Shown: positions 45,590-45,632 of the stretch, in pieces | How positions within the stretch are numbered: the first letter of the stretch is position 1 | How the letters are laid out: each line of letters opens with the position of its first letter | Origin: Alphaproteobacteria bacterium | Lineage (GTDB): Bacteria; Pseudomonadota; Alphaproteobacteria; Micropepsales; Micropepsaceae | Length of the DNA: 45,632 nucleotides | Reading direction: 5' to 3' | Assembly (NCBI GenBank): GCA_028865545.1 | Contig: JAGWJY010000029.1 | Coordinates: 1-45,632, forward strand | Position numbers and translations under genes: made by a program | The notes under the pieces: model-generated | The model's database searches: none | The model's input: only the letters and a program-made list of their open reading frames with translations | Told to the model about the DNA's origin: nothing

Positions 45590-45632
45590 TCAGCCTTTGA
45601 CATGGGGATTGGGAAAGATCTCTTCGACGCTT
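45590..45632 (-). CDS. C-terminal end of a minus-strand gene
   Basis: On the minus strand the frame from the window edge reads SVEEIFPNPHVKG and then TGA (45592-45590). This is the length of a normal protein tail and it converges on lpxB with a 22-base gap. I do not recognise the family; the rest lies outside the window. Confidence 0.35.
   Translation of the reverse strand, partial: SVEEIFPNPHVKG

Noticed and set aside
1-45632. CRISPR arrays, IS elements, att sites, replication origins, rRNA, tRNA
   Set aside because: No regularly spaced repeats, transposase-like proteins, terminal inverted repeats with target duplications, DnaA-box clusters or RNA genes were seen on either strand.

Overview
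The window is a gene-dense, GC-rich piece of a chromosome from an alphaproteobacterium. The evidence for that group is the gene order nuo - birA - coaX - rnj - mce - DUF1467 - proS - lolCD - dnaE followed by rpsB - tsf - pyrH - frr - uppS - cdsA - dxr - rseP - bamA - skp - lpxD - fabZ - lpxA - lpxI - lpxB. Supporting signs are LpxI instead of LpxH, a short ProRS without the editing insertion, and a BirA without a DNA-binding domain. I cannot place it below class from sequence alone; no rRNA, tRNA, phage, IS element or CRISPR array was seen.

Positions 1-10284 hold the respiratory complex I genes from the C-terminal half of nuoF to nuoN, nearly all overlapping or a few bases apart. They run straight into birA, coaX (CoA synthesis) and RNase J, so 1-13474 looks like one long transcription unit. 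After a gap of 160 bases come mce and a DUF1467 membrane protein. In the common arrangement proS would follow directly, but here about 4.2 kb intervene (14258-18431): a largely empty stretch, an orphan gene fragment, a purine permease on the minus strand, and two secreted proteins of unknown function, one with a papain/NlpC-like Cys-His-Asp pattern. This is the main accessory segment.

Positions 18432-29535 resume the conserved order (proS, lolC, lolD, dnaE) with two further insertions: fhs (one-carbon metabolism) between proS and lolC, and a small cassette between lolD and dnaE. The cassette has an O-methyltransferase coupled to lolD, a minus-strand ArsR/AHSA1/GST operon with a nested palindromic operator, and a divergent 34-residue membrane micro-ORF. 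An aminotransferase on the minus strand separates dnaE from rpsB.

Positions 30815-45567 form the translation and cell-envelope block. A good promoter and structured leader precede rpsB. Ribosomal protein S2, EF-Ts, UMP kinase and ribosome recycling factor are followed by isoprenoid/phospholipid steps (UppS, CdsA, Dxr), the site-2 protease RseP, outer-membrane assembly (BamA, Skp) and the lipid A pathway (LpxD, FabZ, LpxA, LpxI, LpxB). The last bases hold the tail of a minus-strand gene.

Most of the window is ordinary housekeeping. The points deserving a second look are the secreted pair at 16344-18368, the orphan fragment with a GAPRGNRNAFKTG motif, the hairpins before the purine permease, the ArsR operator with its micro-ORF, the rpsB leader, and the non-aromatic BamA C-terminus. 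I did not find a clearly new multi-gene system.
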